From positions 806,001-870,000 of the forward strand of contig NZ_CP048632.1 in NCBI RefSeq assembly GCF_010669145.1: a DNA stretch of 64,000 nucleotides, given 5' to 3'. Under the pieces are notes generated by a model. The model did no database searches and was not told where the DNA came from. It was given only the letters and a program-made list of their open reading frames with translations. This DNA comes from Rhizobium oryzihabitans. Its GTDB lineage: Bacteria > Pseudomonadota > Alphaproteobacteria > Rhizobiales > Rhizobiaceae. Shown in pieces: positions 51,897-61,560 of this stretch (position 1 is the first letter of the stretch; each line of letters starts with the position of its first letter). Both the position numbers and the translations under genes were made by a program.

Positions 51897-52738
51897 ACCA
51901 GCGACTCCCCTCTTTTCCGGCCTCGTGGAATATCGAGGCCGCAAAACAGATTGCCGACACGCCGGCCGGGATGGTTTACGAGGTGACGCTTGGCGATGGC
52001 TCCCTCGCCGTTGCCAAGGCGCTGAAAGACAAGGTTCTGACAGACAGCCTGCGCGGCGCGGATTTCATCGAATGGCGAGCGGGTGTCGGCTGCGTGAAGC
52101 TGCTCGACCGCTCCGACGACATCATTCTCATGGAACATGCCGGATCGGAGACGCTGCGCGACGTATTGTTCCGCGACGGCAACGACGATGCCACAACGGA
52201 AATCGCCGCCGATGTTCTCCTGCACTATCACCAGCCTTCAACACAGCCGCCACCGTCAAGCCTGCTGACGCTGCCGCAATATTTCAAAAGCCTGTTCCGC
52301 AAAGCCGAACAGGACCGCACCGACGGTATCGAGAGCCCCTATATGGAGGCCGCTTCGCTTGCCGAGGAGCTTATCGGCCGCCAAAGCGATGTCCGTCCTC
52401 TGCATGGCGATCTGCATCACGAAAACATCATGCGCAGTGCGCGGGGCTGGATCATCATCGACCCGGCGGGCCTGATCGGCGATGCGGCACTCGACGTCGC
52501 CAACATGTTCTCCAATCCGCTTGATCGCTTCGATCTGACACGCAGCGAAGCGCGCATCGCCTCCATGGCGTCGATTTTTGCGAAGGCGCTCAAGCGGGAC
52601 GAGCGGGTTCTTCTGCAATATGCCTTTGCCTATGGCTGCCTTTCGGCAGCCTGGCATGACGAGGACGGCAATGTGGAAGAGCGCGACAATGAACTTGCCG
52701 TTGTCGCAACCACCAAGAGTGTGCTCAGGCAGCTTTAA
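51893..52738 (+). CDS. Aminoglycoside phosphotransferase-like kinase (APH(6)/hydroxyurea type)
   Basis: 281-residue small-molecule kinase fold. ATP-lobe features in [19 protein letters not shown], catalytic loop [14 protein letters not shown] (Asp and Asn) and metal Asp in [20 protein letters not shown] (part: [15 protein letters not shown]). The pattern DPAGLIGD...DVANMFSNP is that of streptomycin 6-kinase/hydroxyurea phosphotransferase proteins. Whether it confers resistance or acts on a cell metabolite is unknown. Its ATG overlaps the argC stop (ATGA), so it is translated together with arginine biosynthesis. Confidence 0.88.
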   Translation: MNQRLPSFPASWNIEAAKQIADTPAGMVYEVTLGDGSLAVAKALKDKVLTDSLRGADFIEWRAGVGCVKLLDRSDDIILMEHAGSETLRDVLFRDGNDDATTEIAADVLLHYHQPSTQPPPSSLLTLPQYFKSLFRKAEQDRTDGIESPYMEAASLAEELIGRQSDVRPLHGDLHHENIMRSARGWIIIDPAGLIGDAALDVANMFSNPLDRFDLTRSEARIASMASIFAKALKRDERVLLQYAFAYGCLSAAWHDEDGNVEERDNELAVVATTKSVLRQL

Positions 52739-52744
52739 ACGTCG

Positions 52745-53863
52745 TCAGTCCCTGACTTCGACGGCGACCGGTGCCGGGTATTCCCCGATGAAACCGCGCC
52801 AGTGTGCCACCGCAAAACCAAGCACGATCAGCGCCATGCCCTGATGGGCGAGCGCGACATGGATATCCACATGCATCAGCAGCGTGGTGATGCCGAGTGC
52901 TGCCTGAATGGAGACGAGCACGAAGAACAGCACGGAGCGGCGGGCATGCGGCGTGCCGGGCAAGGCGCGGGCGATGGACACCATATGCCATAGCGTGGCG
53001 GCAAACAGCGTATAGGCGCCGAGACGGTGGACGAACTGCACCGTCTTCGGGTTTTCGAAGAGGTTGATCCACCAGGGTTGCTGCAGGAAGAGGTCACCCG
53101 GCACCAGCGACCCATCCATCAGCGGCCAGGTATTGTAGGAAAGGCCGGCATTCAGCCCCGCCACCAGCGCGCCAAGATAAATCTGGAACAGACAGAGGAA
53201 GGTCAACAGTGCGGCAAAGCCCCTGCCCGTCCTTTCATCAGCCGCCTCCGGCGAATGATGCGACAGACCGCGCAATATCCACATGCAGCCCGCAAAGATG
53301 AGGCAGGCGATGGTCAGGTGCGTGGCGAGACGATATTGCGAGACATCCGTGCGGTTGACGAGGCCGGAAGACACCATCCACCAGCCGATGAAGCCCTGAA
53401 AACCGCCAAGCGCCAGAAGGCCGACCAGCGGCAGGCGCAGGCGCTTTTCGATACGGCCGGTGAGCCAGAAGAAGGCGAGCGGCAAAGCGAAGATGAGGCC
53501 GATGGCGCGGGCAAGCAGGCGATGCGCCCATTCCCACCAGAAGATCGTCTTGAACTCATCAAGCGACATGCCCCTGTTGATTTCCTGATATTGGGGAATG
53601 CGCTTGTAGAGCTGGAATTCCTCTTCCCATTCGGCCACGGAAAGCGGTGGAATGGCGCCGTGGATCGGCTTCCATTCGGTAATAGACAGGCCGGATTCGG
53701 TGAGCCGCGTGGCGCCGCCGACGAGGACCAGACAAAAAAGCGTGAAGAGGACGACGCGCAGCCAGATGCGCAGCAGGCGGCGATCCTTCTCCTGCTTCTG
53801 CAGGGCAGCCTCCACCACCAATTCCGCAGAACCATCTGTCATCGTCATGCCGCTCGAACGCAT
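52745..53863 (-). CDS. ctaA: Heme A synthase (CtaA/COX15)
   Basis: Oxidises heme O to heme A for cytochrome aa3 oxidase. About 372 residues with eight membrane helices in two four-helix repeats. Conserved: [76 protein letters not shown] and [11 protein letters not shown], which supply the heme-ligand His residues. The start is uncertain: ATG 53863 has GGAG nine bases before it; ATG at 53881 and 53848 are alternatives. Convergent with the kinase gene. Confidence 0.93.
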   Translation of the reverse strand: MRSSGMTMTDGSAELVVEAALQKQEKDRRLLRIWLRVVLFTLFCLVLVGGATRLTESGLSITEWKPIHGAIPPLSVAEWEEEFQLYKRIPQYQEINRGMSLDEFKTIFWWEWAHRLLARAIGLIFALPLAFFWLTGRIEKRLRLPLVGLLALGGFQGFIGWWMVSSGLVNRTDVSQYRLATHLTIACLIFAGCMWILRGLSHHSPEAADERTGRGFAALLTFLCLFQIYLGALVAGLNAGLSYNTWPLMDGSLVPGDLFLQQPWWINLFENPKTVQFVHRLGAYTLFAATLWHMVSIARALPGTPHARRSVLFFVLVSIQAALGITTLLMHVDIHVALAHQGMALIVLGFAVAHWRGFIGEYPAPVAVEVRD

Positions 53864-53991
53864 CTTTCGGGTCTCCATCATACAGTCATGTTGATTAGCC
53901 CCAACCGGCACCACAAAACAAGGGCTGAGGGTTTGCGGCATCCGGTCGCGGCGGTATAGTCCGGCGCAGATACTCAATGACGGAAGACTTC

Positions 53992-54204
53992 ATGCACCCT
54001 CGCCTCAGATCGCTTATCGGCACCATCGTCATCATCTGCCTCGTCGTCGTTTACGCCGTGGCGGCGACGGCCATCGCATCGGCAACGCTGGCGCAATCGC
54101 CCTGGTGGGTGCATCTCATCTATTTTGTCCTGAGCGGTCTTTTGTGGATATTGCCCGCCATGCTCGTCATCAAATGGATGGCCGGATCAAAAAAACGGGG
54201 GTAG
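53992..54204 (+). CDS. DUF2842 family small membrane protein
   Basis: 70 residues, two membrane helices (LIGTIVIICLVVVYAVAATAIA and WWVHLIYFVLSGLLWILPAMLVI), ending in a basic tail. The segment WWVHLIYFVLSGLLWILPAM is diagnostic of DUF2842 in my memory, a family found next to heme A synthase in alphaproteobacteria, as here. I prefer ATG 53992 (GGAAG five bases upstream); ATG at 53977 would add five residues. Function unknown. Confidence 0.82.
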   Translation: MHPRLRSLIGTIVIICLVVVYAVAATAIASATLAQSPWWVHLIYFVLSGLLWILPAMLVIKWMAGSKKRG

Positions 54205-54302
54205 CCGCCCTCTTTCCATGGGACATCCAGAGGTCGCAATTTTATAAACCGATTGTTTGCCGCTCAACGCTATAGTGCGATCGAAACAACCGGAGAGAGT
54301 GG

Positions 54303-55535
54303 ATGGCGGCTGTGGGGCCGGTCACAACGAGCGAGGACAAGAAACCTGCAGCCATGCAAGGCGAGCGGCGTGGCGCCGACCGTCTGACCATAGATCTCGT
54401 TGAAGACGCCTCGACCATCCGCTCCGACTGGGAGCAACTGGAGCGCGATCCGCTCAATTCGTTGCATCAGGGTTTTGGCTGGTGCTCCATCTGGGCGCAA
54501 ACGCAGAACAGCCCCCTTGTCATCATTCGCGGCAGGCAGGATGGAAAGACGGTGTTTCTGCTGCCGCTGGAAATCGTTCAGGAAGGCGGCATCCGCAAGG
54601 CGCACTTCCCCGGTGGACGTTTCAACAATATCAATACCGGGCTTTTCGACCCGACCTTCGCCGAAGAGGCCGGGCATAAGACGGCGGCGGCCATTGCCCG
54701 CGAGGCTCGAAAACTGCTGCATGGCCGCGCGGATATTCTCGCCCTGCAGAACATACCGCTGATCTGGCGCGGCAGGGCCAACCCGCTCTCGCATCTGGCT
54801 TCGGTTGAAAACCAGAACCCCGCCTTTCAGCTTCCCCTGCTCGACAGTTTCGAAAACACCCTGCGGCAGGTCAATGCCAAGAGGCGGCGAAAGAAATTCC
54901 GTATCCAGAGCCGACGGGCCGAGGAAATGGGCGGTCATAGCCATGTGATCGCCCGTTCGCCCCAGGAAAAATGCGAATTGCTGCAGGCGTTCTTCCGCCA
55001 GAAGGCCGCCCGTTTCGCCTCTCAGGGCATTCCGGATGCCTTTCGCGATCAATCGGTGAAGAATTTTTTCTACGATCTGGCCAATTTTCCGGAAACGGGC
55101 ACGGACAGCCTTCTGGAACTGCACGCCATTCGTCTGCATGGCGACAATGAAGGCGTGATCGCCGCCATAGCGGGCCTTTCGCGCAAGCAGGATCACATCA
55201 TCTGCCAGTTCGGCTCGATCGATGAGGCGGTTTCGGACATCAGCCCCGGCGAATTACTGTTCTGGCTGATGATCGAAAAGGCGTGCAGGGAAAAAGCCGC
55301 GCTGTTCGATTTCGGGGTCGGCGACCAGCCTTACAAACGCAGCTGGTGTCCGCTGGCAACCGTTCAGCATGACATATTCCTGCCGGTGACACTAAAGGGC
55401 CGTGCGGCCGCCTCCGCTTATGTGGCGATTGCGAGAACGAAGACCCTGATCAAATCCAATCCGTCGCTTTATGCGTTCATCCAGCGTTTCCGCGCCGGGC
55501 GACCACGGATGGACACGCCACCCGCCGCCGATTGA
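54303..55535 (+). CDS. uppA: GNAT-fold acetyltransferase of the CelD/BcsL type, polysaccharide cluster
   Basis: 410 residues. Start ATG 54303 after GGAGAGAG. The central and C-terminal part is a double GNAT-like (Acetyltransf_6) fold with the family end motif DFGVGDQPYKRSWCPL; family members acylate surface polysaccharides such as cellulose in Agrobacterium, or use aminoacyl-tRNA donors (FemX-like). It is soluble, with no membrane segment. By position it is the first gene of the unipolar-polysaccharide-like cluster and is convergent with the wzc-like gene. The symbol is from recollection of the A. tumefaciens upp gene order. Confidence 0.8.
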   Translation: MAAVGPVTTSEDKKPAAMQGERRGADRLTIDLVEDASTIRSDWEQLERDPLNSLHQGFGWCSIWAQTQNSPLVIIRGRQDGKTVFLLPLEIVQEGGIRKAHFPGGRFNNINTGLFDPTFAEEAGHKTAAAIAREARKLLHGRADILALQNIPLIWRGRANPLSHLASVENQNPAFQLPLLDSFENTLRQVNAKRRRKKFRIQSRRAEEMGGHSHVIARSPQEKCELLQAFFRQKAARFASQGIPDAFRDQSVKNFFYDLANFPETGTDSLLELHAIRLHGDNEGVIAAIAGLSRKQDHIICQFGSIDEAVSDISPGELLFWLMIEKACREKAALFDFGVGDQPYKRSWCPLATVQHDIFLPVTLKGRAAASAYVAIARTKTLIKSNPSLYAFIQRFRAGRPRMDTPPAAD

Positions 55536-55554
55536 GTATCTTCTGCTGCCTGTC

Positions 55555-57840
55555 TCAGGCAGCGCTCAGGCGGTCGGTCCTGTGCAGGCCAGTCATCGGC
55601 AATGCGTGTTCGTAGCCGTGGGCCACCAGTTCGCTCAAAGTCTTTTCCAGCATTTCGCTGTCCTTGCCGGGAACGGAAACGATGATTTCCGCCGGCAGAT
55701 TGCGCAGCATCTTCTCAAGGCTCGATATCTGCACCGCACCGCATTCGACAAGAACCGTATCATAGGCATCGGACAGGGCGCTGAGGATCATTGTCAGACG
55801 GTCGATCGCGCGCATGGCTTCGCGTGGCTGCGCATTGCCGCGCGGCACGATATGGGCGTCGGAAAGCCGGTCACCGTGAATGGTTTCACCAAAGGCGGCA
55901 GCACCCGCCAGAAGGTCCATGACACCAGGCAACCCGGCATCAGGCGCCATCAGACGCGTCGGACAGGCCGATGCCGTCATGTCGACGAGGACGACCGACC
56001 GGCCCGTTTCAGACAAAGCGCGTGCCAGCATGACGGTCGTGGTGGAACCGCTATCACCGGCCGGCGACACGACGGCGGCGACGGGTTTGGCAAGCCGCGT
56101 GGCAAGGAAAGCCGCGACGGCATTGATCGAGAAGTCACCTTCGGTATCGGTCTCCTGTTCCGCCGTATCCTCTGTCACGGAGGCCAGTTCCTGTGCGGCC
56201 AGTTCCCGTGCAGCCAAGGCCGGTGGGGCAGCTACAGCTGCGACCGGTATCGGCCGCTCCTCTTCTACGACGGGCTGGAAAGCCGCGGCGGGCATGGCCC
56301 GGACAGCGGGCGGCGCATCCTCGTGATGTGTTGGTATTGGCAGAGGCTGTTCCGGCACATCCGTAGCCTCATCCTTTGCGGCAGGCGCGCGCGTGGGCGA
56401 AGGCGGATCGGACAATGGCGGCACATGGTTTTTGCCGACCGGCTTCAAGGCCCGCCCGGTGAACAGTTCCACCAGCATGACGACGATGCAGGAGAGAAGG
56501 AACGCTGCCAGCGTGACGACAATGGTGATGGCGCCGGTCTTCGGGAAATAGGGTTCGCGCGGTTCTACCGCCGCCGAGATCACACGTGCATCGGCGGGCG
56601 TGGAATCCACGGAACCGGCACGCGACGTCGCTTCGCGGTAACGGGCAAGATAGGTTTCCAGAAGCTGGCGCTGGGCCGAGGCCTCGCGTTCCAGATCGTT
56701 GAGACCAACCTGCTGTTCGCCGGCGCGCACGCTCTCCGTCTTCAGCACGTTCAATTGCTGAACCAATTGCCGTTCCCGCAGGCGCGACACATTGGCCTCG
56801 TTTTCGAGGCTCGCGAGCACCTTGCGTGTCTCTTCCTGAATTTGCGCCTGTATGCCGTCAAGCTGGTTGCGCAGCGCCCTGAGGCGCGGATGGCCTTCCA
56901 GCAGCGAGGACGAAAGATCGGAAATCTGGCTGCGGATACCCGTCTCGTTTTCCTTCAATCGCTGGATCGTCGGCGAGCCGACGACATCGGGAAAGGTATC
57001 GAGCGGGCGGCCGCTGGAAAGTGCGTTGCGCACGCTCTCCGCCCGCGCCTCCGCATTTGCCCTTTCACCCCGGATACGGCCAAGTTCGGTCGAGATATCG
57101 CTGAGCTGCCGGGTGGCGAGCGTTTCGCCCTGCCCGGCGGAAAGAATATCGGATGAGGCGCGATAATCCGCGACCTTTCTGTCCGCAGCCCGTACCTTTT
57201 CACGCAGATTGGCGATCTCCGGCTCCAGCCAGCGCGCCGCCTCGGTGCTCGTGTCCAGCTTCGCGCCGCTTTGCAGCGCAATGTAAGCCTTCATCATCTC
57301 GTTGGGGATGGTAGCTGCGAGCTTCGGATCCTGCGAGGAAAATTCGACGGTAATGACGCGCGAGCTTTCGACCTGATAGACCTGCAGCTTCTCGCGGAAG
57401 GCCGTCAGAATGCGCTCCTCGGGCGGCACCTGCAACGGGTCCTTCTTGATGCCGATCGCGACCAGCAGCCCTGAGACGAGGGAGGGGCGTGCATCGGGAT
57501 CGAACTCCTCCAGCTCATAAAGCTTCATGTCCTTCGCGACCTGCTTGATGAGATCGACGGATTGCAGGATCTGCACTTGGCTGGAAACGGTCAACTCATC
57601 GAGCACGGGTTCAGCCGGCGCGTTCGACTGCTGCGAGGCGCCGAAGGAGGCGGTGCGGGATTCGATGAGGACGCGCGCCTCGCCCTTGTAAGCGGGCGAC
57701 ATCATGCTGGCGACAACGAAGGCTGCGCCCCCGGCCAGCAGGGTGATGGCCGCGATCCGGCCCTTGCGTTGCCATATGGCTGCGACGAGGCGCGCAAGAT
57801 CGATATCCACATCCCTGTCGTCAATGCGATCGCCGTTCAT
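55555..57840 (-). CDS. uppB: Wzc/ExoP-like polysaccharide co-polymerase with degenerate P-loop
   Basis: 761 residues from ATG 57840. Wzz domain: helix near 25-50 (GRIAAITLLAGGAAFVVASM), periplasmic coiled-coil region about 180-420 (RLRERQLVQQLNVLKTESV), second helix near 440-465 (AITIVVTLAAFLLSCIVVML), then a Pro/Ala-rich linker and a BY-kinase-like cytosolic domain (about 575-761). The Walker A position reads SPAGDSGSTTTV, without the Lys of GKT/S, though the A'-like VVLVDMTAS is kept. The C-terminus has no Tyr cluster. So it should set chain length but not phosphorylate. Divergent from the wza-like gene. Confidence 0.85.
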   Translation of the reverse strand: MNGDRIDDRDVDIDLARLVAAIWQRKGRIAAITLLAGGAAFVVASMMSPAYKGEARVLIESRTASFGASQQSNAPAEPVLDELTVSSQVQILQSVDLIKQVAKDMKLYELEEFDPDARPSLVSGLLVAIGIKKDPLQVPPEERILTAFREKLQVYQVESSRVITVEFSSQDPKLAATIPNEMMKAYIALQSGAKLDTSTEAARWLEPEIANLREKVRAADRKVADYRASSDILSAGQGETLATRQLSDISTELGRIRGERANAEARAESVRNALSSGRPLDTFPDVVGSPTIQRLKENETGIRSQISDLSSSLLEGHPRLRALRNQLDGIQAQIQEETRKVLASLENEANVSRLRERQLVQQLNVLKTESVRAGEQQVGLNDLEREASAQRQLLETYLARYREATSRAGSVDSTPADARVISAAVEPREPYFPKTGAITIVVTLAAFLLSCIVVMLVELFTGRALKPVGKNHVPPLSDPPSPTRAPAAKDEATDVPEQPLPIPTHHEDAPPAVRAMPAAAFQPVVEEERPIPVAAVAAPPALAARELAAQELASVTEDTAEQETDTEGDFSINAVAAFLATRLAKPVAAVVSPAGDSGSTTTVMLARALSETGRSVVLVDMTASACPTRLMAPDAGLPGVMDLLAGAAAFGETIHGDRLSDAHIVPRGNAQPREAMRAIDRLTMILSALSDAYDTVLVECGAVQISSLEKMLRNLPAEIIVSVPGKDSEMLEKTLSELVAHGYEHALPMTGLHRTDRLSAA

Positions 57841-58051
57841 GCGAACTCCGTAACCGAGGCAAGCCTCTAGCGTCCAAAATATAAATGGCCAATTTTCGCG
57901 AAGTTTAAGTGTTTCCGGTAACACAACGGTTAATCCCGACGAATCCGACGAAATAAAGCCGATATTACTATCCCAGGGGCCGGGCGTTTACCGCGCATTA
58001 ACCCTAACAGAACGATAAGAATGATCAAAGATCGACTCGGAGCCAGATGAG
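57841..58051. promoter_or_regulatory. Divergent promoter region of the polysaccharide genes
   Basis: 210 bases between the wzc-like (minus) and wza-like (plus) genes; AT-rich with GGTTAATC and CATTAACC motifs. These resemble CtrA half-sites (TTAA) but the spacing of a full TTAA-N7-TTAA box is not met. Confidence 0.4.
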
Positions 58052-58623
58052 ATGCCGCTCGCCGGATCACGACATGTCACCGCACTGACGCTTGCCGTTC
58101 TGACGGCCCTTTCCGGGTGCGCGGCATATCAACCCGCGCCCAAGGCGTTTCACGAGGTCGCGTTGCAGCCCTATCACGTCGATAGCGGCGACAGGCTGCG
58201 CATCAACGTGTTCGAGCAGACAGGGCTGACGAATACCTACACGGTAGATCAGGCCGGCTACGTCGCCTTCCCCTCGTCGGCCAGGTTCCTGCAAGGGGCA
58301 AGACGCTGCCGCAACTCGAAGCCGCCATCGCCGCCAAATTGCGCCAGGGTTATCTGCGCGATCCTGACGTGACGATCGAAATCGACCGCTATCGTCCCGT
58401 CTTCGTGATGGGTGAAGTCGGCCGTCCCGGCCAATATTCCTACGTGCCGGGCATGACGGTGCAAAACGCCATCGCCATCGCCGGCGGCTTCACTCCGCGC
58501 GCCAATCAGGCCGATGTCGACATCACACGCAAGATCAACGCCGAGGTATTGACCGGTCGGATCGGGATCACCGCCCCGATGCTGGCGGGCGATACGGTCT
58601 ATGTGCGTGAACGCTTCTTCTGA
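58052..58623 (+). CDS. uppC: Wza-like polysaccharide export lipoprotein, frameshifted as sequenced
   Basis: Outer-membrane polysaccharide export subunit (Poly_export/SLBB). Start ATG 58052; signal peptide ends in lipobox LSGC (TALSGCAAY). First part reads YHVDSGDRLRINVFEQTGLT and DQAGYVAFP, then loses frame; the later frame gives LRQGYLRDPDVTIEIDRYRP, VMGEVGRPGQYSYVPGMTV and ends at 58623. One more C in the CCCC run at 58270-58273 restores YVAFPLVGQVPARGKTLPQL. Corrected length about 190 residues, the short GumB/KpsD-like form. Probably a sequencing error, as for the other three frameshifts. Confidence 0.86.
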
Positions 58624-58640
58624 AAAACGGAGTGGCACCC

Positions 58641-59783
58641 ATGTCGGATGACGGCCCTCCCCTGCGCATCATTCACTGTTTCCGCTCCCCGGTCGGCGGT
58701 GTCTTCCGCCATGTGCGCGACCTGATCGAAGAACATGTCAAACAGGGCCACAAGGTCGGCATCGTCTGCGACAGCTCCACCGGCGGCGCCCATGAGGAAC
58801 GGCTTTTCGCGCAGATCGCCCCGATGCTGGAGCTGGGTCTCACCCGCATGCCCATCCGGCGGTCCATCAGCCCGGGCGACCTCATGGCGCTCTATAAGTC
58901 CTATAACCATATCAAAAGTTTGCGGCCGGACATTCTGCACGGGCACAGCGCCAAGGGTGGCGCATTGGCCCGGCTGATCGGCTCATTGCTGCGGGCGAAC
59001 AGGTATCGCGTAGCCCGCCTCTATTCGCCGCATGGCGGCAGCCTGCATTATGACCGCAAGAGCCTGAAGGGACAGTTGTTCCTGCGGATCGAGCGGTTTC
59101 AGGAGCGTTTTACCGACGCGCTCTGTTTCGTCTGCAATTTCGAGCAGGCGACCTACGAAGCCAAGGTGGGCAAGCCGCGCACCCGCACGGCGATGATCTA
59201 TAACGGCGTGCAGGAAAGCGAATTCGAAACCGTACCCGCCCGCGAGGGTGCCGCGCGCTTCCTCTATATCGGCATGCTGCGTGATCTCAAGGGGCCGGAC
59301 GTGTTCATCAAGGCATTCGCCAGGATGGAGCGCAGCATCGGCCAGCCCATGTCCGGCGTGATCGTCGGCGACGGGCCGGACAGGGACAAATATGCGGCGA
59401 TGATCGAAAAGGCCGGGCTCTCCCAACGCATTTCCATGCATGCCGCCATGCCCGCCAGACAGGCTTTCGCGCTGGCGCCGACAGTGGTGGTTCCTTCGCG
59501 CGCCGAGGCCATGCCCTATATCGTGCTGGAAGCGCTCGCAGCGGGCAAAACCGTCATCGCTTCGCATGTCGGCGGCATCGCCGAGGTTCTGGGAGAAGAC
59601 AGCGAGGCGCTCGTTCCGGCCGGAGATGCCGATGCGCTGGCGCAGATCATGGTCAAGGACGCGGAAAACAACGACTGGGCAAAACGGGTGATGCCGCACC
59701 CCGACAGCTTCAAGGCGAAATTTTCAACCCCGGTGATGGCCAGTGACATGATGAAGCTCTATCGCGACCTGCTTTCGCTCTAG
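58641..59783 (+). CDS. uppD: Glycosyltransferase family 4 protein, polysaccharide cluster
   Basis: 380 residues, GT-B fold. N-terminal domain starts LRIIHCFRSPVGGVFRHVRDL; the C-terminal nucleotide-sugar domain has ARFLYIGMLRDLKGPDVFIKAF (part: YIGMLRDLKGPDVFI), VIVGDGPDRDKY, and the E-x7-E signature in PSRAEAMPYIVLEALAAGKTV (part: RAEAMPYIVLEALA). The start is ATG 58641 with ACGGAG eight bases before. 17 bases after the wza-like gene, so co-transcribed. Sugar donor unknown. Confidence 0.9.
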   Translation: MSDDGPPLRIIHCFRSPVGGVFRHVRDLIEEHVKQGHKVGIVCDSSTGGAHEERLFAQIAPMLELGLTRMPIRRSISPGDLMALYKSYNHIKSLRPDILHGHSAKGGALARLIGSLLRANRYRVARLYSPHGGSLHYDRKSLKGQLFLRIERFQERFTDALCFVCNFEQATYEAKVGKPRTRTAMIYNGVQESEFETVPAREGAARFLYIGMLRDLKGPDVFIKAFARMERSIGQPMSGVIVGDGPDRDKYAAMIEKAGLSQRISMHAAMPARQAFALAPTVVVPSRAEAMPYIVLEALAAGKTVIASHVGGIAEVLGEDSEALVPAGDADALAQIMVKDAENNDWAKRVMPHPDSFKAKFSTPVMASDMMKLYRDLLSL

Positions 59784-60006
59784 AAACGTTTCAAAAACAC
59801 GATTTTTAATTGTATATTCCGCTTTCCTGTAGAAAGTCATCATAAACGTTTCTTAGCATGTTTCGGCTAGTTTCCTGCTCGTAGAGTGCGTGCATCCTTC
59901 CGGATGTCACACGAGGACGCTCTACCACTTTGAAGTTGCGCATCGTTCCTGTCGAAGACCGATTCCGGTTTTCGGGCCGATGCGCTAGAGGGTGCGGACC
60001 AAAGCA
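59784..60006. other. Spacer with palindromic repeat between uppD and uppE
   Basis: About 220 bases. AT-rich first half (59790-59870), then the repeat at 59938-59985. No terminator seen, so it may be transcribed with the cluster. Confidence 0.5.
59938..59985. repeat. Short palindromic intergenic repeat, copy 3
   Basis: Perfect ends GCGCATCG (59938-59945) and CGATGCGC (59978-59985) with the core GAAGACCGATTCCGG. Related to copies at 36555 and 47705. Confidence 0.7.
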
Positions 60007-61560
60007 ATGACCAAGGCTGACAAGGACAGACTGCAATTCGATCTGGCGTCTTTGCGCAAGCAAATCTCCGAGCGCGAGGCCGGGGAGCCGTCAGCGCCGG
60101 AAACTGTCGTTCTCAATCCGCTGGCGCGGCAGATTGCCAACCAGCTGCGCGCCGGCAACCATTCGCCGAACATGGTGATCGGCCAGTTGCGGCTTTTGGA
60201 ATTTTCGATGCTTGTGGTCATCGCCGCCATCGTCAACGGTATCGCGGCCGATCGGGGTCTCGAAACCTTCCTGGCGGTTTTCGGCGGCGGCGTTTTGGGG
60301 GCAGCGCTCTGCGTGTTCCTTCTACAGGCGGGAGATTGCTACCAGCTTCCAACGCTGCGCACGCCGCTTAAAATGTTCGCCCGCATTCAGGGCGCCGTCT
60401 GCCTGTCCTTCGTCGGTGTCGCCTGTTTCCTTCTCGTCCTTTTCCCGGATGCGCTGCATTCGTGGCAGGCCTTCGGTATCTGGTATGCAACGAGCGCGAT
60501 TGCGATTTTCACCGGACGGCTGATCCTCGGCTTTGCCATTCGCCACTGGGGGCGCAACGGTGTCATGGAGCGCCGCGCCGTCATCGTTGGCGGCGGCGAT
60601 ACGGCGAAAGACCTCATCCGCTCCCTGGAACAGCAATCGGACAATGATATCCGCATCTGCGGCATTTTCGACGACCGAAAAAGCGAGCGTTCCCCCGAAG
60701 TCGTTGCAGGTTATCCCAAACTCGGCACCTTCGCAGAATTGGTCGAATTTGCACGCCTGACGAAGCTTGACATGCTGATCATAGCCCTGCCGCTCAGCGC
60801 CGAGGCGCGCATTCTCCAGCTGCTGCGCAAGCTCTGGGTGCTGCCGGTCGATATCCGCATCGCGGCGCACGCCAATAAATTGCGCTTCCGCCCGCGCGCC
60901 TATTCGCATGTCGGCAACGTTCCGATGCTCGATGTGTTCGACAAGCCCATACGCGACTGGGATTCGGTGGCAAAACGGGTGTTCGACATCATTTTCAGCC
61001 TTATCGGCATTGCCCTGCTCTGGCCGGTGATGCTGGGCGCGGGGATCGCCGTCAAGGCGACGTCCAAGGGCCCCGTCCTCTTCAAGCAGAAGCGTCACGG
61101 CTTCAACAATGAGACGATCAATGTCTGGAAGTTCCGCTCCATGTATACGGAACTCAGCGATCCGACGGCGAAGAAGGCCGTCACGAAGAACGATCCACGC
61201 GTCACACCGGTCGGCCGGTTCCTGCGCAAATCCTCGATTGACGAGTTGCCGCAGCTTTTCAACGTGCTTTACGGCGACCTTTCTCTGGTCGGACCACGCC
61301 CCCACGCGGTCCATGCCCAGACGGGCGATCTGAAATATACCGAAGTAGTGGAGCATTATTTCGCACGCCACAAGGTCAAGCCCGGCGTTACCGGCTGGGC
61401 GCAGATCAATGGTTGGCGCGGTGAAATCGACCATGGCGACAAGATCAAGTTCCGCACGGAATACGATCTTTATTACATCGAGAACTGGTCGCTGTTCTTC
61501 GATCTCAAGATCCTGTTCCTGACGCCGATACGCCTGCTCAAATCGGAAAACGCCTATTGA
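60007..61560 (+). CDS. uppE: Polyisoprenyl-phosphate hexose-1-phosphate transferase
   Basis: Starts lipid-linked polysaccharide synthesis by moving hexose-1-phosphate onto undecaprenyl phosphate. 517 residues: four to five N-terminal helices (about 60-195), a CoA_binding_3-like Rossmann domain (RAVIVGGGDTAKDLIRSL), another helix, and the C-terminal Bac_transf domain with KRVFDIIFSLIGIALLWPVM, PVLFKQKRHGFNNETI, SSIDELPQLFNVLYGD and LVGPRPHAV. It is the WcaJ/ExoY-like long (PHPT) type. ATG 60007 chosen; GTG at 59992 is possible. The next gene overlaps its stop. Confidence 0.93.
   Translation: MTKADKDRLQFDLASLRKQISEREAGEPSAPETVVLNPLARQIANQLRAGNHSPNMVIGQLRLLEFSMLVVIAAIVNGIAADRGLETFLAVFGGGVLGAALCVFLLQAGDCYQLPTLRTPLKMFARIQGAVCLSFVGVACFLLVLFPDALHSWQAFGIWYATSAIAIFTGRLILGFAIRHWGRNGVMERRAVIVGGGDTAKDLIRSLEQQSDNDIRICGIFDDRKSERSPEVVAGYPKLGTFAELVEFARLTKLDMLIIALPLSAEARILQLLRKLWVLPVDIRIAAHANKLRFRPRAYSHVGNVPMLDVFDKPIRDWDSVAKRVFDIIFSLIGIALLWPVMLGAGIAVKATSKGPVLFKQKRHGFNNETINVWKFRSMYTELSDPTAKKAVTKNDPRVTPVGRFLRKSSIDELPQLFNVLYGDLSLVGPRPHAVHAQTGDLKYTEVVEHYFARHKVKPGVTGWAQINGWRGEIDHGDKIKFRTEYDLYYIENWSLFFDLKILFLTPIRLLKSENAY

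Noticed and set aside
57841..58051. CtrA binding site in the polysaccharide promoter region
   Set aside because: TTAA half-sites occur but no pair with seven-base spacing.
59806..59859. 17-codon minus-strand frame downstream of uppD
   Set aside because: Too short, poor start region and no hydrophobic or other recognisable character.
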